Assembly: GCF_017355915.2 (NCBI RefSeq)
Contig: NZ_JAFEUV020000007.1
Span: 1 to 64,000, forward strand
From: Telluribacter roseus
Lineage (GTDB): Bacteria; Bacteroidota; Bacteroidia; Cytophagales; Spirosomataceae
Reading direction: 5' to 3'
Length of the DNA stretch: 64,000 bases
Positions within the stretch are counted from its first letter, which is position 1, and each line of letters begins with the position of its first letter. The notes beneath the pieces were generated by a model, which did not search any database, was not told the origin of the DNA, and saw only the letters and a program-made list of their open reading frames with translations. A program made the position numbers and the translations under genes. Below are positions 52,901-61,257 of this stretch, one piece after another.

Positions 52901-53431
52901 TACACCAGGCAGTCCCGCTCCGGCTTCGTCACGTACCGTACCGGATACCGTACGGTCTACCGTGGCCTGTGTACCCGTGGCATTGGTCAGCCTGCTGTTA
53001 CCTTCGGCAGATCTATCCGGCAGGCTTAGGCCGTCTTCCTGCAGTCGGGCATTGGCTTCGACCCGCTTGGCAGGCTTCCGGTTTTCAATGATCAGGTAGG
53101 AGCTGTTATTGACTTTCTTATACTGCAGTCCCGATGTCTTCAGTACCTTTTCCAGGTTTTTTTCAATATCCTGGCCACGATTCACCAGGTTGGTAGGTAC
53201 TGTTACCCCCTCTACCACCTTGAGCTCAAACAGAATATCTACCTGGTACAGGCTCTTCAATTCGTTAAGTACATCTTTCAGTTTCTGGGTACTGGCTTTA
53301 GTAGCCTGCTGGCTTTCCTGCTGCATTCCCCGGGCCATCGCAAACGTCTGGCAATGTCCGGAATGCTGCGAAAAAAGCAAAACGGTCAGGAGCAGCCCCA
53401 GCGCTGGGGCTTCGCGTAGCATTTTCATCAT
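49952..53431 (-). CDS. susC: SusC/RagA TonB-dependent transporter
   Basis: The 1159-residue receptor has a signal peptide, an STN domain (about 48-115, 'LKDVLNELKSLYQVDILFEL'), a carboxypeptidase-regulatory-like domain (about 160-233, 'VSGTVRDEAGAGLPGVSVIL'), a TonB-box-like 'LEEVVVVGYGTQKK', a plug with 'YVIDGLPIDNG' and 'ATAIYGSRGANGVILITTKK', and a C-terminal barrel ending 'ARTWMLGVNVGF'. The STN domain marks it as a transducer that signals through FecR and the ECF sigma factor encoded immediately upstream. It imports oligosaccharides released by surface enzymes. The start may be either of the first two codons (both ATG within MMK). Confidence 0.95.
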   Translation of the reverse strand: MMKMLREAPALGLLLTVLLFSQHSGHCQTFAMARGMQQESQQATKASTQKLKDVLNELKSLYQVDILFELKVVEGVTVPTNLVNRGQDIEKNLEKVLKTSGLQYKKVNNSSYLIIENRKPAKRVEANARLQEDGLSLPDRSAEGNSRLTNATGTQATVDRTVSGTVRDEAGAGLPGVSVILKGSQRGTTTDSDGKFSLAIPDNTNSTLTFSFVGYAPVEVVVGNQSVLDVRMKTDERALEEVVVVGYGTQKKSDLTGSVSSLRDKDFNPGANASVDQMMLGRSAGVQINQTSSEPGGGVSIRIRGANSLNAGSEPLYVIDGLPIDNGSLLSASSGGAGTGTNNNPRNPLNSINPNDIASIEILKDASATAIYGSRGANGVILITTKKGSKGKIGVNYDFNTGLQTVPNKLDVLNTSQYIQFMNALAKDEGRAPEFTDADISRIGAGTDWQDQVYQKAPLNSHNISVSGGDDKTTFFSSLNYFDQEGVVKRSGIRKYIARVNLERKLGERVSVGVNVNTSLVKDNNSIDGVNNNENAGPINAALLYDPTEPVYTEDGRFSQSKHLTINNPMSLVEGLTSTNFTNRTMGSIFVKYTILPGLDAKLNFGSDRQTSRRDLFNSTKTLNGLSAKGIANIATMERSNVLMEYTMNYSKQLNEKSTLNLLGGVTYQYFNNRSFSGVIRGFPSDALSTNNLGLGDTNNDNLFSGQEDNSILSYLSRVNYTLNDKYLFTASLRADGSSRFGANNKFGYFPSVALGWRLSEEGFLPSFFYDMKLRASWGLTGNQEINNYASLTTYTTGATAVFGNAVVVGTRPSRIANPDLKWESTEQTNIGLDASILQGRISATIDYFIKNTRDMLIDLPLPRATGFNSILSNVGKMQNKGVEVMLTSTNINKARFSWSTTLNFAAIKNKITDLGDVKNIITGGVESIGPTTIVTVGYPAFSYYGYEVTGLFQQGDNIAGSAQPNSKPGYPIFKDVNGDNKITPLDQQIIGSPFPAFTFGISNTIIYKRFQLDFFFQGQQGADMLNINVLESMYPNNVRRNRIAEQVLDRWTPENPTAKWPSGVQPSAYGGGKVNTLALQDASYIRLRNLSVGYNLPVEKLKFIQSARVYVVGQNLATFTNYVGFDPEANAFGRSNVRLDYNGYPLARTWMLGVNVGF

Positions 53432-53465
53432 AAGATCTGGATTAAGTGTAGTAGTTGGTTAGCGT

Positions 53466-54467
53466 CTATTTATCTGAGAGTTGTACAAGGTTGCCTTGTC
53501 TGACGACATTGATATCCAATAATTCTGAAATGGTCTGAAGTAGCTCATCAACGCTGGTTGCTTTGAAAGAGCCCATAAGTACGCGTTCAGAAAGTACTTT
53601 GCCCCTGATCTCTACCTGCAGTCCGTAGTTTTCCTGGAGCATAAAGGCCACTTCTTCTAAGGTGGTTTCCTCGAATACAAATCGCTGCTCTTCCCATTCG
53701 GAGTATTTCTGGGCCTGTTGGGTCGTTTTTATTTCAATCTTATTATTCCGGTTAAGCGTCACCAGATCACCCGGCTTCATCAGGAGGTCTTTTCTGGTAT
53801 TATCCTCCTGGTATCGTACCTGAACCTTACCTTTTTTGAGAACTACCTTTGAGTTGTGCTTACGGGCGTACATCGTGAACTCAGTGCCAAGTACTACCAC
53901 CTCAAAGTCCTTTGGTGTTTTGACGACGAACCGTTGGTTGTCGGCGGTGTGGGTGATGGAGAAATGGGCCTCCCCCGCCAGAAACACTTCCCGGGTTTTC
54001 TTCCCGAAGCCCCAGCGGGGTACTCTGAGCGAGGAGTTGGAATTCAGCTTAACTACGCTACCATCCGAAAGCGTATGGGTTTTGACTTCGCCAAAGGCGG
54101 TCTGATACGTAGTATAGAGCAGATAATCCTTTGTTACCAGCCCCCCCAATCCCAGCAATACAACCACCGCCGCGACCGAAAGCCAGCGTGTCCAGCCCCG
54201 GTTCGTCGCCTTCGGTTCCTTGTAAGTCGTTGCCTCAACAGCCTCCGTCTGAGTATGCGGATTAGCCTCCAGATATTCTGAAAATTGATCAAACGCCTGG
54301 TCCGTCTGAGCTACATACTGAAGGTTGGTACTTTCCCATTCCTCAAGCCACATGTAGTACAGTTCTTCGTGCTCCTGAGCTTGCAGCCATCTTTCGATCA
54401 TCTCCCGCTGCAGGGGGGAAGTTTTTCGGGCGAAATGGTCAAATATCAGTTGTTTGGTGATTTCCAT
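53466..54467 (-). CDS. fecR: FecR-type anti-sigma factor
   Basis: The 333-residue protein has a cytoplasmic N-terminal domain with 'WLEEWE', one transmembrane helix (about 94-112, 'WLSVAAVVVLLGLGGLV'), a FecR domain ('YQTAFGEVKTHTLSDGSVVK', 'LNSNSSLRVPRWG', 'REVFLAGEAHFSI', 'FVVKTPKDFEVVVLGTEFTM') and a C-terminal STN-like DUF4974 domain ('ETTLEEVAFMLQENYGLQVE'). In this family it holds its sigma factor inactive until the STN domain of SusC signals substrate. It lies between the sigma factor and SusC genes in the standard order. Confidence 0.94.
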   Translation of the reverse strand: MEITKQLIFDHFARKTSPLQREMIERWLQAQEHEELYYMWLEEWESTNLQYVAQTDQAFDQFSEYLEANPHTQTEAVEATTYKEPKATNRGWTRWLSVAAVVVLLGLGGLVTKDYLLYTTYQTAFGEVKTHTLSDGSVVKLNSNSSLRVPRWGFGKKTREVFLAGEAHFSITHTADNQRFVVKTPKDFEVVVLGTEFTMYARKHNSKVVLKKGKVQVRYQEDNTRKDLLMKPGDLVTLNRNNKIEIKTTQQAQKYSEWEEQRFVFEETTLEEVAFMLQENYGLQVEIRGKVLSERVLMGSFKATSVDELLQTISELLDINVVRQGNLVQLSDK

Positions 54468-54533
54468 CGTAGTAGTAGGTTCAAGGCTAATTTGATAGTG
54501 GTACAGCTATGGTGACGGGCTTTTCAGTTGATC

Positions 54534-55187
54534 TTAAAGTAAATGGTCCCTAAGCCCCTGTCTTACCGTTTGCAAAGCTTTACTCATGTGTACTTCCACC
54601 GTTTTTACCGAAATACCCAATTCATCGGCTATGTCCTTGTACTTCATCCCGTCAAACCGGTTCATCAAAAAGACTTTCCGGCATTGGGGACTCAGAGAAT
54701 CAACCAGTGATTCAAGGCGGGTCTGGATTTCATCCAGCTGTGTTATATGATCAGGCCGCTGTGCAGGTGAGGATTCTTTTGTCTCGGCCATTTCGATCCC
54801 CTCCAGGTTTTTGAATTCCTGCCTGAGGTAATTATAGGCTTCATTGCGTACGCACCGAAACAAGTAGAACCGGTACGAAGTGGTTACAGCTTCGTAGGCC
54901 CTGGTCTTCCAGAATTTATAGAATACTTCACTAACAAGGTCCTCGGCAATCTCTTTGGAATAGATATACCGTACGGCATGACTGCACAGCACTTTATAGT
55001 ACCGGCGAAACAGGAGCTCACTTCCTTTGCGCGGACATTCTTCAAATGTTTTCCGGATGAAAAACTCAGAATCAGGATGCTGATTAGGTCCCTGTACTAG
55101 TTCGTTATCGCCAACGCTCTGAATAAAAGACTGCCTTACTGACTGCGAATTGCCCTCGGAGGGTATTATGGGTACATATGCATGCAT
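54534..55187 (-). CDS. ECF sigma factor (SigZ/FecI-like) of the polysaccharide locus
   Basis: The 217-residue protein has sigma region 2 ('LFRRYYKVLCSHAVRYIYSK', 'AEDLVSEVFYKFWKTR', about 58-95) and region 4 ('LSPQCRKVFLMNRFDGMKYK', then DIADELGISVKTVEVHMSKAL, about 165-210). It has the typical order with FecR 66 bases downstream. It should direct transcription of the SusCD/sulfatase genes in response to substrate. The N-terminus is about 50 residues longer than usual; a later internal start is possible. Confidence 0.93.
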   Translation of the reverse strand: MHAYVPIIPSEGNSQSVRQSFIQSVGDNELVQGPNQHPDSEFFIRKTFEECPRKGSELLFRRYYKVLCSHAVRYIYSKEIAEDLVSEVFYKFWKTRAYEAVTTSYRFYLFRCVRNEAYNYLRQEFKNLEGIEMAETKESSPAQRPDHITQLDEIQTRLESLVDSLSPQCRKVFLMNRFDGMKYKDIADELGISVKTVEVHMSKALQTVRQGLRDHLL

Positions 55188-56236
55188 AGCCTTCGCCTAC
55201 TTTATTGGTGACCTCTATATGTAGAGACACGATCTACACAGATTACCCTTAGTTCTTTTTAAATATTTCCCTATTTTTTTTTGTTATTCCAAGCCAGTGT
55301 ACCCAATAGCCAATACGGGTATACTATCTGCACTTACCTAAAGCCCACTAGTAAGAAAGCACAGGCAATAGAAAGGGATAGTAAGACGGAATTTTGGGTG
55401 TTAGTCACACCTGCACTACACCATGTACAGTCCTGGACATGGGCAGCAATTTGTTCTAACAGGGAATAGTATGGAGGCAACAGGACTCTGACAGAAGGCT
55501 CTTTTCTGTCAATTGTAATTTGTAATCAGAAGGATAGAGTGAAGTGAGGAGCTGGTGATGCAAGCCAAACGAGCCTGTTCCGGAAGACAAGAAGTACCAT
55601 CTTTCGAGCAATAGGTTGACTTCCTTAAGGTAATTTTTCATAATTTTGAATTGGTTTAATTGAAAAGGTTAGATCAAGTGCCCCCCATGCGTGTCTGATG
55701 GTCCAGATCAGATGTAGTAGCAGGGGGGTATTTTTTGTACTTGTCTTTCATCCCTACAAACGTTAAGTAGAAGACAGAGTACGTACTTATAGAAGCGTAC
55801 AGTCTATATCATAATTATGTGGTTACTGATTAGGTACTCCGTTATTACTCTACTAAATTCGTAGACAAAGTAGATTTTAATATTTTAGATAATCAAGGTT
55901 TCCTGAAAAAATATTTGATCTGCTTAGGAAGCTGCTGGTACTCAGATGCAGTCCTACCGTACGTAGTGGGTAAGGAACCGACCATTCCTTTTCTTTAATT
56001 CATTCCACTAGCTACTCATCGATACAGTTGGGCGGTTAATCTATACACTCCATTTCGCACGCACCTTTGCCTCTCCCGCTGACGTTAGCCGTACATAGCA
56101 CTGTACATCTGACCTACGTACAACTAGGCCTGGAATGAGAGGACCTGAAATCAGGCTGGTCCACTGATAAAGTACACATACACTTCATACGGAGAACCAG
56201 CCTTAGTGCGTAATTCATTTAAATCCATATAAGCCT
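55188..56236. other. Long gene-poor region between two sigma factor genes
   Basis: No gene is firmly supported in this kilobase. One minus-strand frame (55456-55641) is listed separately. The part 55780-55920 is AT-rich. Promoters of the two divergent ECF sigma genes presumably lie at its two ends. Confidence 0.5.
55456..55641 (-). CDS. Possible small peptide (61 aa)
   Basis: ATG at 55641 follows an AAAATT-rich leader like those of true genes here. The frame encodes 'MKNYLKEVNLLLERWYFLSS', 'GTGSFGLHHQLLTSLYPSDY' and a tail 'SESCCLHTIPC' with three cysteines. No family is recognised. It may be a short translated peptide or chance. Confidence 0.3.
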   Translation of the reverse strand: MKNYLKEVNLLLERWYFLSSGTGSFGLHHQLLTSLYPSDYKLQLTEKSLLSESCCLHTIPC

Positions 56237-56833
56237 TTGTTCTTTGGGAAGAAAATAGCATTCGCAGAAGAAGACTTTGAAAGCGTGGTGCGGGCCTGTA
56301 TAGCGGGCAGCGAGCGGGCCCAACGGACGCTTTACGGGCAGTACTTTGGCTATGCCAAAAGCATCTGCCTGCGCTACTGCTCCTCATCAGCCGATGATGT
56401 CCTGAACGAAGGTTTCCTTAAGGTGTTCCAGCACCTCCATAGGTATGATTCCGGCCAACCATTTAAGGCCTGGCTCCGTACGATCCTGATCAATACTGCT
56501 ATTAGCCACTACCGCAGGAACGTCAGGTACACAAAAGATACAGCAGGACTGGAAGATGCCACGTATTCTACATTTGATGAAGGTGTCATTGAGCATATTA
56601 CAGCTGAGGAAATCCTGGTGCTGGTACAGCAAATGAAGCCTGTCTACCGCATGGTATTTATGATGTACGTAGTAGAAGGCTACAACCACCGCGAAATTGC
56701 GGACCTGCTGGAAATAAACGAGGCGACGGTTCGCTCCCACTACGCCAGGGCCCGTGCCCGGTTGCTACATCTGATCCAACGGTCCTACCCTGATCTATAT
56801 AGCAGAGCTAAGCCTATGTCGGGCTCAGTGTAG
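56237..56833 (+). CDS. ECF sigma factor without adjacent anti-sigma gene
   Basis: The 198-residue protein has region 2 ('AQRTLYGQYFGYAKSICLRY', 'SADDVLNEGFLKVFQHLHRY', 'PFKAWLRTILINTAISHYRR') and region 4 ('MKPVYRMVFMMYVVEGYNHR', then EIADLLEINEATVRSHYARARARLL). The start must be TTG at 56237, because a stop lies three codons upstream and no ATG occurs in the first 60 codons. No FecR or other anti-sigma gene follows; the next gene is a minus-strand response regulator. It may therefore be controlled at the level of its own expression or by a distant partner. Confidence 0.88.
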   Translation: MFFGKKIAFAEEDFESVVRACIAGSERAQRTLYGQYFGYAKSICLRYCSSSADDVLNEGFLKVFQHLHRYDSGQPFKAWLRTILINTAISHYRRNVRYTKDTAGLEDATYSTFDEGVIEHITAEEILVLVQQMKPVYRMVFMMYVVEGYNHREIADLLEINEATVRSHYARARARLLHLIQRSYPDLYSRAKPMSGSV

Positions 56834-56958
56834 AAAATCTAACAAGATGATTAGCCCGAAACTATACTCCTGCCAGTAGTATAGGAGGAGCCACTTCGAA
56901 GATGATAACCTATGGGGTAATAATATGAGTACATGTAACTAGCTGAGTAATGTATAAA

Positions 56959-56986
56959 ATCCTCAATCGTTGATTGGGGCTTTTTT
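56959..56986 (+). terminator. Terminator after the second ECF sigma gene
   Basis: CCTCAATC-gtt-GATTGGGG (one G-T pair) is followed by CTTTTTT, 125 bases after the stop at 56833. Confidence 0.7.
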
Positions 56987-57115
56987 ATGGGCTGATTATG
57001 AACTGATCATGGTGGCGATATGGAGACAGAGTGAACAGGTACCTACTCGAGCTACCTGTTTGATACGGTAATTCAGAGAAGCGAAGCAAGACGTCTACTA
57101 CTTTCGAAATACCTG

Positions 57116-57529
57116 TTATTTAAAGAAATACCTCAGTCGGGGGTGGCTGCGTAGCATAGCCATATTGTCGAGTATAATGGGCTTGCTGATAAAGGCAATT
57201 ACGCTGGGATAACGGGAGGCTTTTTCCTGATCTTTCGGATCAAGGGATGAGGTAAGCATGCAAATGCTGGTTTGGGGGAAATAGTTTTCAAAACGCTGGG
57301 TGTACTCTTCCAGAAACTCCCAGCCATCCATCACAGGCATATTAATATCCAGAAAAATCAGGCTCGGAGGTGCTTTTTCCCTGACTACCAGATCCTCCAG
57401 ATAAGCGAGCCCCTCTTTTCCATTCTTCATCGTTGAGATATGCTGAGCAAAATGATAGCGTTTTACAGTGAGTGACACTATCTTCAATGAAATATCATCA
57501 TCGTCTATCATTAACAGGTCATTGATCAT
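57116..57529 (-). CDS. Single-domain response regulator
   Basis: The 137-residue protein is a lone receiver domain: acidic cluster 'MIDDDDIS', phosphoacceptor Asp61 in 'LIFLDINMPVMDGWEFLEEY', Thr/Ser switch in 'CMLTSSLDPKD' and Lys116 in 'FISKPI'. There is no output domain. Such proteins in Bacteroidota relay signals in phosphorelays or act on flagella-independent motility and stress systems. No histidine kinase is adjacent. Confidence 0.9.
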   Translation of the reverse strand: MINDLLMIDDDDISLKIVSLTVKRYHFAQHISTMKNGKEGLAYLEDLVVREKAPPSLIFLDINMPVMDGWEFLEEYTQRFENYFPQTSICMLTSSLDPKDQEKASRYPSVIAFISKPIILDNMAMLRSHPRLRYFFK

Positions 57530-58033
57530 CAGGGATAAAGGAAATTGGCGCTATGTACTATTAATTTAGTGCACAAGATAAAATCCTGATGATAAATATT
57601 ACAAAAATCCAGTGACAACTTAGTGAATGGTCATGAAATTAACCCGATAAAGTCTACAGATGATCTAAACAGAGACTGTGCGGGGTAGATATAGACACTA
57701 CCAGTGAGTAAGGCAGCGACAGTTTCCTCAGCGGGCGCTTTCATATTTAAAAGAATTTACTGTAATAGCACTACGTACGAGCTATCAGGTGGTGAAACTG
57801 TGTAACGGACGGCTATATACGACTATCTATACTGCTGCTGAGACGGCTGCTTTAAGTTCAGTCATTAGAGTTACTACTCAGGGTACTTTTACTGAAAGTT
57901 TCGGAAGTAAGCCCGCGGAGAAATACGGGTTATGGTATCATAACTTTTTCTTCTACACGTTTAGTGACTATATTTCAGCCGTTACAGGCAGCGGATATAA
58001 CCGATTTCCATTGAAGTAATCAACGATTACCCT
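57530..58033. other. Gap without a supported gene
   Basis: A plus-strand frame (57789-58019) is open but starts with GTG/ATG in poor context and lacks family features. Otherwise nothing is recognised. Confidence 0.4.
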
Positions 58034-58216
58034 ATGAATTATACAAAGCACTTGCTGTACTACATCCTGCTGGGACCTGTCTGCATCCTGAGCAGTTGCC
58101 AGTACATGTCTTATACTTCCAGCAAGGCAGGGGTATGTGGTGGTCTCTTCATGTTGGTACTTGTCCTTGTGATTACCATTTACATAGTCTCCAAAACTCT
58201 CACCAACCGGGACTGA
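58034..58216 (+). CDS. Small lipoprotein with one transmembrane helix (60 aa)
   Basis: The 60-residue protein has a lipobox ending at Cys22 ('PVCILSSC') and a second hydrophobic stretch ('LFMLVLVLVITIYIVSK') that would span the membrane. Small double-anchored lipoproteins of this type are often found in Bacteroidota but have no known role. It converges on the phosphorylase gene. Confidence 0.55.
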   Translation: MNYTKHLLYYILLGPVCILSSCQYMSYTSSKAGVCGGLFMLVLVLVITIYIVSKTLTNRD

Positions 58217-58284
58217 AGGAGGAGGTTTCGGTATGTACTTCATTCCTCCTCCCACGGGCCGCGTTTACTCCTGGTTGAGCACGA

Positions 58285-59967
58285 TCAGGATGAATATTGC
58301 TTAGCTACCGGGCTCCGGACCTCCTGATGATACATGCGGTCGTAGTACTCGGCCACCATACGCTCCGAGTCGAAGTACGGCAAAATGTCATCCATACTAC
58401 TCCGCATCATAGCCGCCCACCGCCCGGGCTCCTGATAGTACATGGGCAGTACCTTGTTCTCCAGCAAGTCATAGAGTTGCGCCGCATCGGCAGCATCCTG
58501 CTCAAAGTGCGGCTTCTGGTAATCCACCGGCGGGATTACAAACCCGTTGATCCCATCTCTTACAAACTCGGGAAACCATCCGTCCAGGGTTGACAGATTG
58601 ATGGCTCCGTTCATGGCCGCGGTCATTCCACTGGTACCTGATGCCTCGCGGGTAACCCGCGGAGTATTCAGCCATACGTCCGCCCCCTGTTTGAGCTCTT
58701 TGGATAGCCGCAGCTCGTACCCGGTGAGGATAGCGCAGTTGGGGTACTGCTTACAAGTCTCCACGATCAGGTCAAAGGTACCAATGGCTGTGTAATCGGT
58801 AGGGTAAGGCTTGCCCGACCAGATAATCTGAATCGGGAACTGCTTGTTGGAAAGCAGCCTCTGGAAGCGGTCCATATCGTGCAGTAACAGCTCCGGACGC
58901 TTATAACCCGCAAAGCGCCGCGCCCACACCATCGTCAGTACCCTGGGACTAAAGATCTTACCGGTCTGGTCGGCTACCTCTTCCAGCATGGGCTGCTTCA
59001 TGGCCTGTTTGTGCTCCAGCAGGGCGGCCAAATCGTGCTGATGCGTATGGCGGTACAGGTCCTTGTCGGCCCAGTAGTGCTGATCCTGAGCGTTGGTGAT
59101 GGCAATAGTAGGGCACAGGCCCCCGTGCTGGCTATAGGTACGTTTGACGGTTTCGGTGTGCATACGGGATACGCCATTGGCAATGGACGAAAGCCGAAAA
59201 GCTGCCAGCGTATGATCAAACACCTGACCCGCTTGCTGGGTAGCACGCAGTGCTTCCTCCACTGTAACCTGCCCGAAAAAACTCATTCGGTCCAGTAAGC
59301 GCAGGTCGGTTTTCTGGTTACCTGCTTCTTCCGGCGTATGATTGGTAAACACCATCTTACGGCGAACCACCTCCCAGTCGTGGTACTTTTCGTACAGGGC
59401 AAAGGCCGCCGACAGGGCATGTGACTCGTTGAGGTGGTATACTTCGGGGGTCAGTCCGAGTTCGTCCAGCAGCTTTACCCCACCTGTTCCCAGGAGCATT
59501 TGCTGCGCCAGCTTTGTCTCTGGATTGGCATCATAGAGCCGGTGTGTAATCGTGCGGGCCAGGTAGTCGTTTTCGGGTAGATCGGTCGATAGCAGGAATA
59601 GCGGCGCCGTACCAAAGTACCTGGGGTCAAGGTAGTATGCTGTGACCATAACGGGAGCCTGGTGTACAGTGATCTGAAATTTGATATGAGTCGGCTCCAG
59701 AAACTCATAGTGCTTCTCTACAAACGTGGCTCCCATATGCTGATCCTGCTGGCGGGTCTGGTCGTAGTAGCCATACTTCCACAGGATACCAATACCGATG
59801 GTATTCTGAAGCAGATGCGCCGCGCTACGCAGGTGCGAGCCGGCCAGGTAGCCCAGACCGCCGGCGTAGATCTTGAGAGGTTGATGAATCGCATACTCCA
59901 TGCTTAGATAAGCAACCCGGGTGGTATACTTCGGATCGGGAATATAAGGGAGTGAATAATTGGTCAT
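58285..59967 (-). CDS. glgP: Alpha-glucan phosphorylase family protein (GT35-like) with Thr at the PLP-lysine position
   Basis: The 560-residue protein has GT35 landmarks: 'RVAYLSMEYAIHQPLKIYAG' with GGLGYLAGSHLRSA, 'YHLNESHALSAAFALYEKYH', 'MVFTNHTPEEAGN', 'WARRFAGYKRPELLL', 'IIWSGKPYP' and 'EASGTSGMTAAMNGAI' followed by NLSTLDGW. Glycogen and alpha-glucan phosphorylases release glucose-1-phosphate from glucans using PLP bound to the Lys of 'EASGTxxMK'. Here that position is Thr449 (ACC), so classic PLP binding is doubtful. The length suits the short bacterial branch. It is divergent from two universal stress protein genes. It may be an inactive or altered phosphorylase, or a subfamily with another Lys. 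Confidence 0.82.
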   Translation of the reverse strand: MTNYSLPYIPDPKYTTRVAYLSMEYAIHQPLKIYAGGLGYLAGSHLRSAAHLLQNTIGIGILWKYGYYDQTRQQDQHMGATFVEKHYEFLEPTHIKFQITVHQAPVMVTAYYLDPRYFGTAPLFLLSTDLPENDYLARTITHRLYDANPETKLAQQMLLGTGGVKLLDELGLTPEVYHLNESHALSAAFALYEKYHDWEVVRRKMVFTNHTPEEAGNQKTDLRLLDRMSFFGQVTVEEALRATQQAGQVFDHTLAAFRLSSIANGVSRMHTETVKRTYSQHGGLCPTIAITNAQDQHYWADKDLYRHTHQHDLAALLEHKQAMKQPMLEEVADQTGKIFSPRVLTMVWARRFAGYKRPELLLHDMDRFQRLLSNKQFPIQIIWSGKPYPTDYTAIGTFDLIVETCKQYPNCAILTGYELRLSKELKQGADVWLNTPRVTREASGTSGMTAAMNGAINLSTLDGWFPEFVRDGINGFVIPPVDYQKPHFEQDAADAAQLYDLLENKVLPMYYQEPGRWAAMMRSSMDDILPYFDSERMVAEYYDRMYHQEVRSPVAKQYSS

Positions 59968-60262
59968 TGGTCTGAAGTGATTTTAGAGTGACTGATTATT
60001 TATAGCGTATTCGGTACCGGACATTCAAAAATACCCGTACACCCACCTCACTGCACCGGAGCCGTATCTATTTGCAAAGTAGCAACCTCACCGGATGTAA
60101 ATTGACTGATGGTAGTCAGTTCTGAAACTGATCTTTAAGACCGTCCATCCACCGCGCCACTTCGGGCGGTATACATGACCAAGCTCATGTTTTGGGCGTA
60201 ACTGCCATCATAGACACTCAGGGTGCGTACCTCTACCTTTGCTTAAAATCATATAACTCAAC

Positions 60263-61096
60263 ATGGCACAAACGGTTCTTGTTACTACGGATTTCTCTGC
60301 TAACTCAAAGGCAGGCATACGGTTTGCCGTTCAGCTGGCAGCCCAGACAGGAAGCTCACTGGTATTCCTGAATATCATTGAAGAACTGAGGAACCCTTGG
60401 CTTGCAGAAGAGAGCTTTACTGATAAAACCCTGCTGAAACACCAGGAAAAGCTTAACCGCTTTGTCAGCAAAGTATACAAGCAAGCCGGTGTAACACCCG
60501 GTAACTATACGTGTGTCGTGAGAGGTGGTGCACCCGTTGACCAATGTATCATAGACTATGCCTTAGAAGAAAAGGTGGACCTGATCTGTATGAGTACCCA
60601 GGGGGCCGGAGTCATGGGCCGACTGGTAGGTACCCTGAGCTCAGCCATCATGGCTAGTTCCCCGATACCGGTAGTAGTGGTTCCTGCCCGGTACAGGAGA
60701 GTACCCGTTACTCACCTGCTGTATGCCAGTGACCTGCAAGACCTGAAGCATGAACTAGACCTGGTAAAGAGCGTGGCTGGTCCACTGGATGCCGCTATTT
60801 CCACAGTTTACTTTGAGTACAGCCCTCTGCTTGAGGTGGCTGATCAACTGGTCAGCAAAGCAGAAATAAACCACCAGACCGACAGGGTAACGTTTATGCT
60901 CAAAAAGGCTACGCTCGAAAAATCGCTGCCGCAGCATCTTAACGATGAGGTACATAATTCCAGGCCTTCGATGGTTGTTCTGTTCACGAAGTCAAACCGT
61001 AGCTGGCTCGACCGCCTGTTCTGGCCCAGCAACTCAGCGGAGCTCTCTTTTATTACCAAAGTACCCTTGCTGATTTTCAGGAAAAGACCCCTGTAA
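60263..61096 (+). CDS. Universal stress protein, two tandem domains
   Basis: The 277-residue protein has an N-terminal UspA domain with 'TVLVTTDFSANSKAGIRFAV', 'KVDLICMSTQGAGVMGRLVG' followed by TLSSAIMASSPIPVVVVP (the G-x2-G-x9-G(S/T) nucleotide site region), and a second, more degenerate domain ('HLLYASDLQDLKHELDLV' to 'LSFITKVPLLIFRKRP') that lacks the glycine signature. Such tandem USPs bind ATP or act as partner subunits under stress or starvation. A similar gene follows 161 bases downstream. Confidence 0.9.
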   Translation: MAQTVLVTTDFSANSKAGIRFAVQLAAQTGSSLVFLNIIEELRNPWLAEESFTDKTLLKHQEKLNRFVSKVYKQAGVTPGNYTCVVRGGAPVDQCIIDYALEEKVDLICMSTQGAGVMGRLVGTLSSAIMASSPIPVVVVPARYRRVPVTHLLYASDLQDLKHELDLVKSVAGPLDAAISTVYFEYSPLLEVADQLVSKAEINHQTDRVTFMLKKATLEKSLPQHLNDEVHNSRPSMVVLFTKSNRSWLDRLFWPSNSAELSFITKVPLLIFRKRPL

Positions 61097-61257
61097 ATGT
61101 ATCCCCACGTAGACAATCGGCACGTATTGGTGGTTATATAGATTACTCACAGCGAGTCCTTTCTCTAAAGATAGTAGCAGTCCCTCGAAGGCTCCTGATC
61201 TGAGTACGATTTAGTATTGTAAAACACTGGTTTCTATACCCTTAAACACTTTAACTC

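Noticed and set aside
57034-57060. AACAGGTA/TACCTGTT inverted repeat as terminator of the response regulator
   Set aside because: There is no T run on the minus strand, so a terminator role is not supported.
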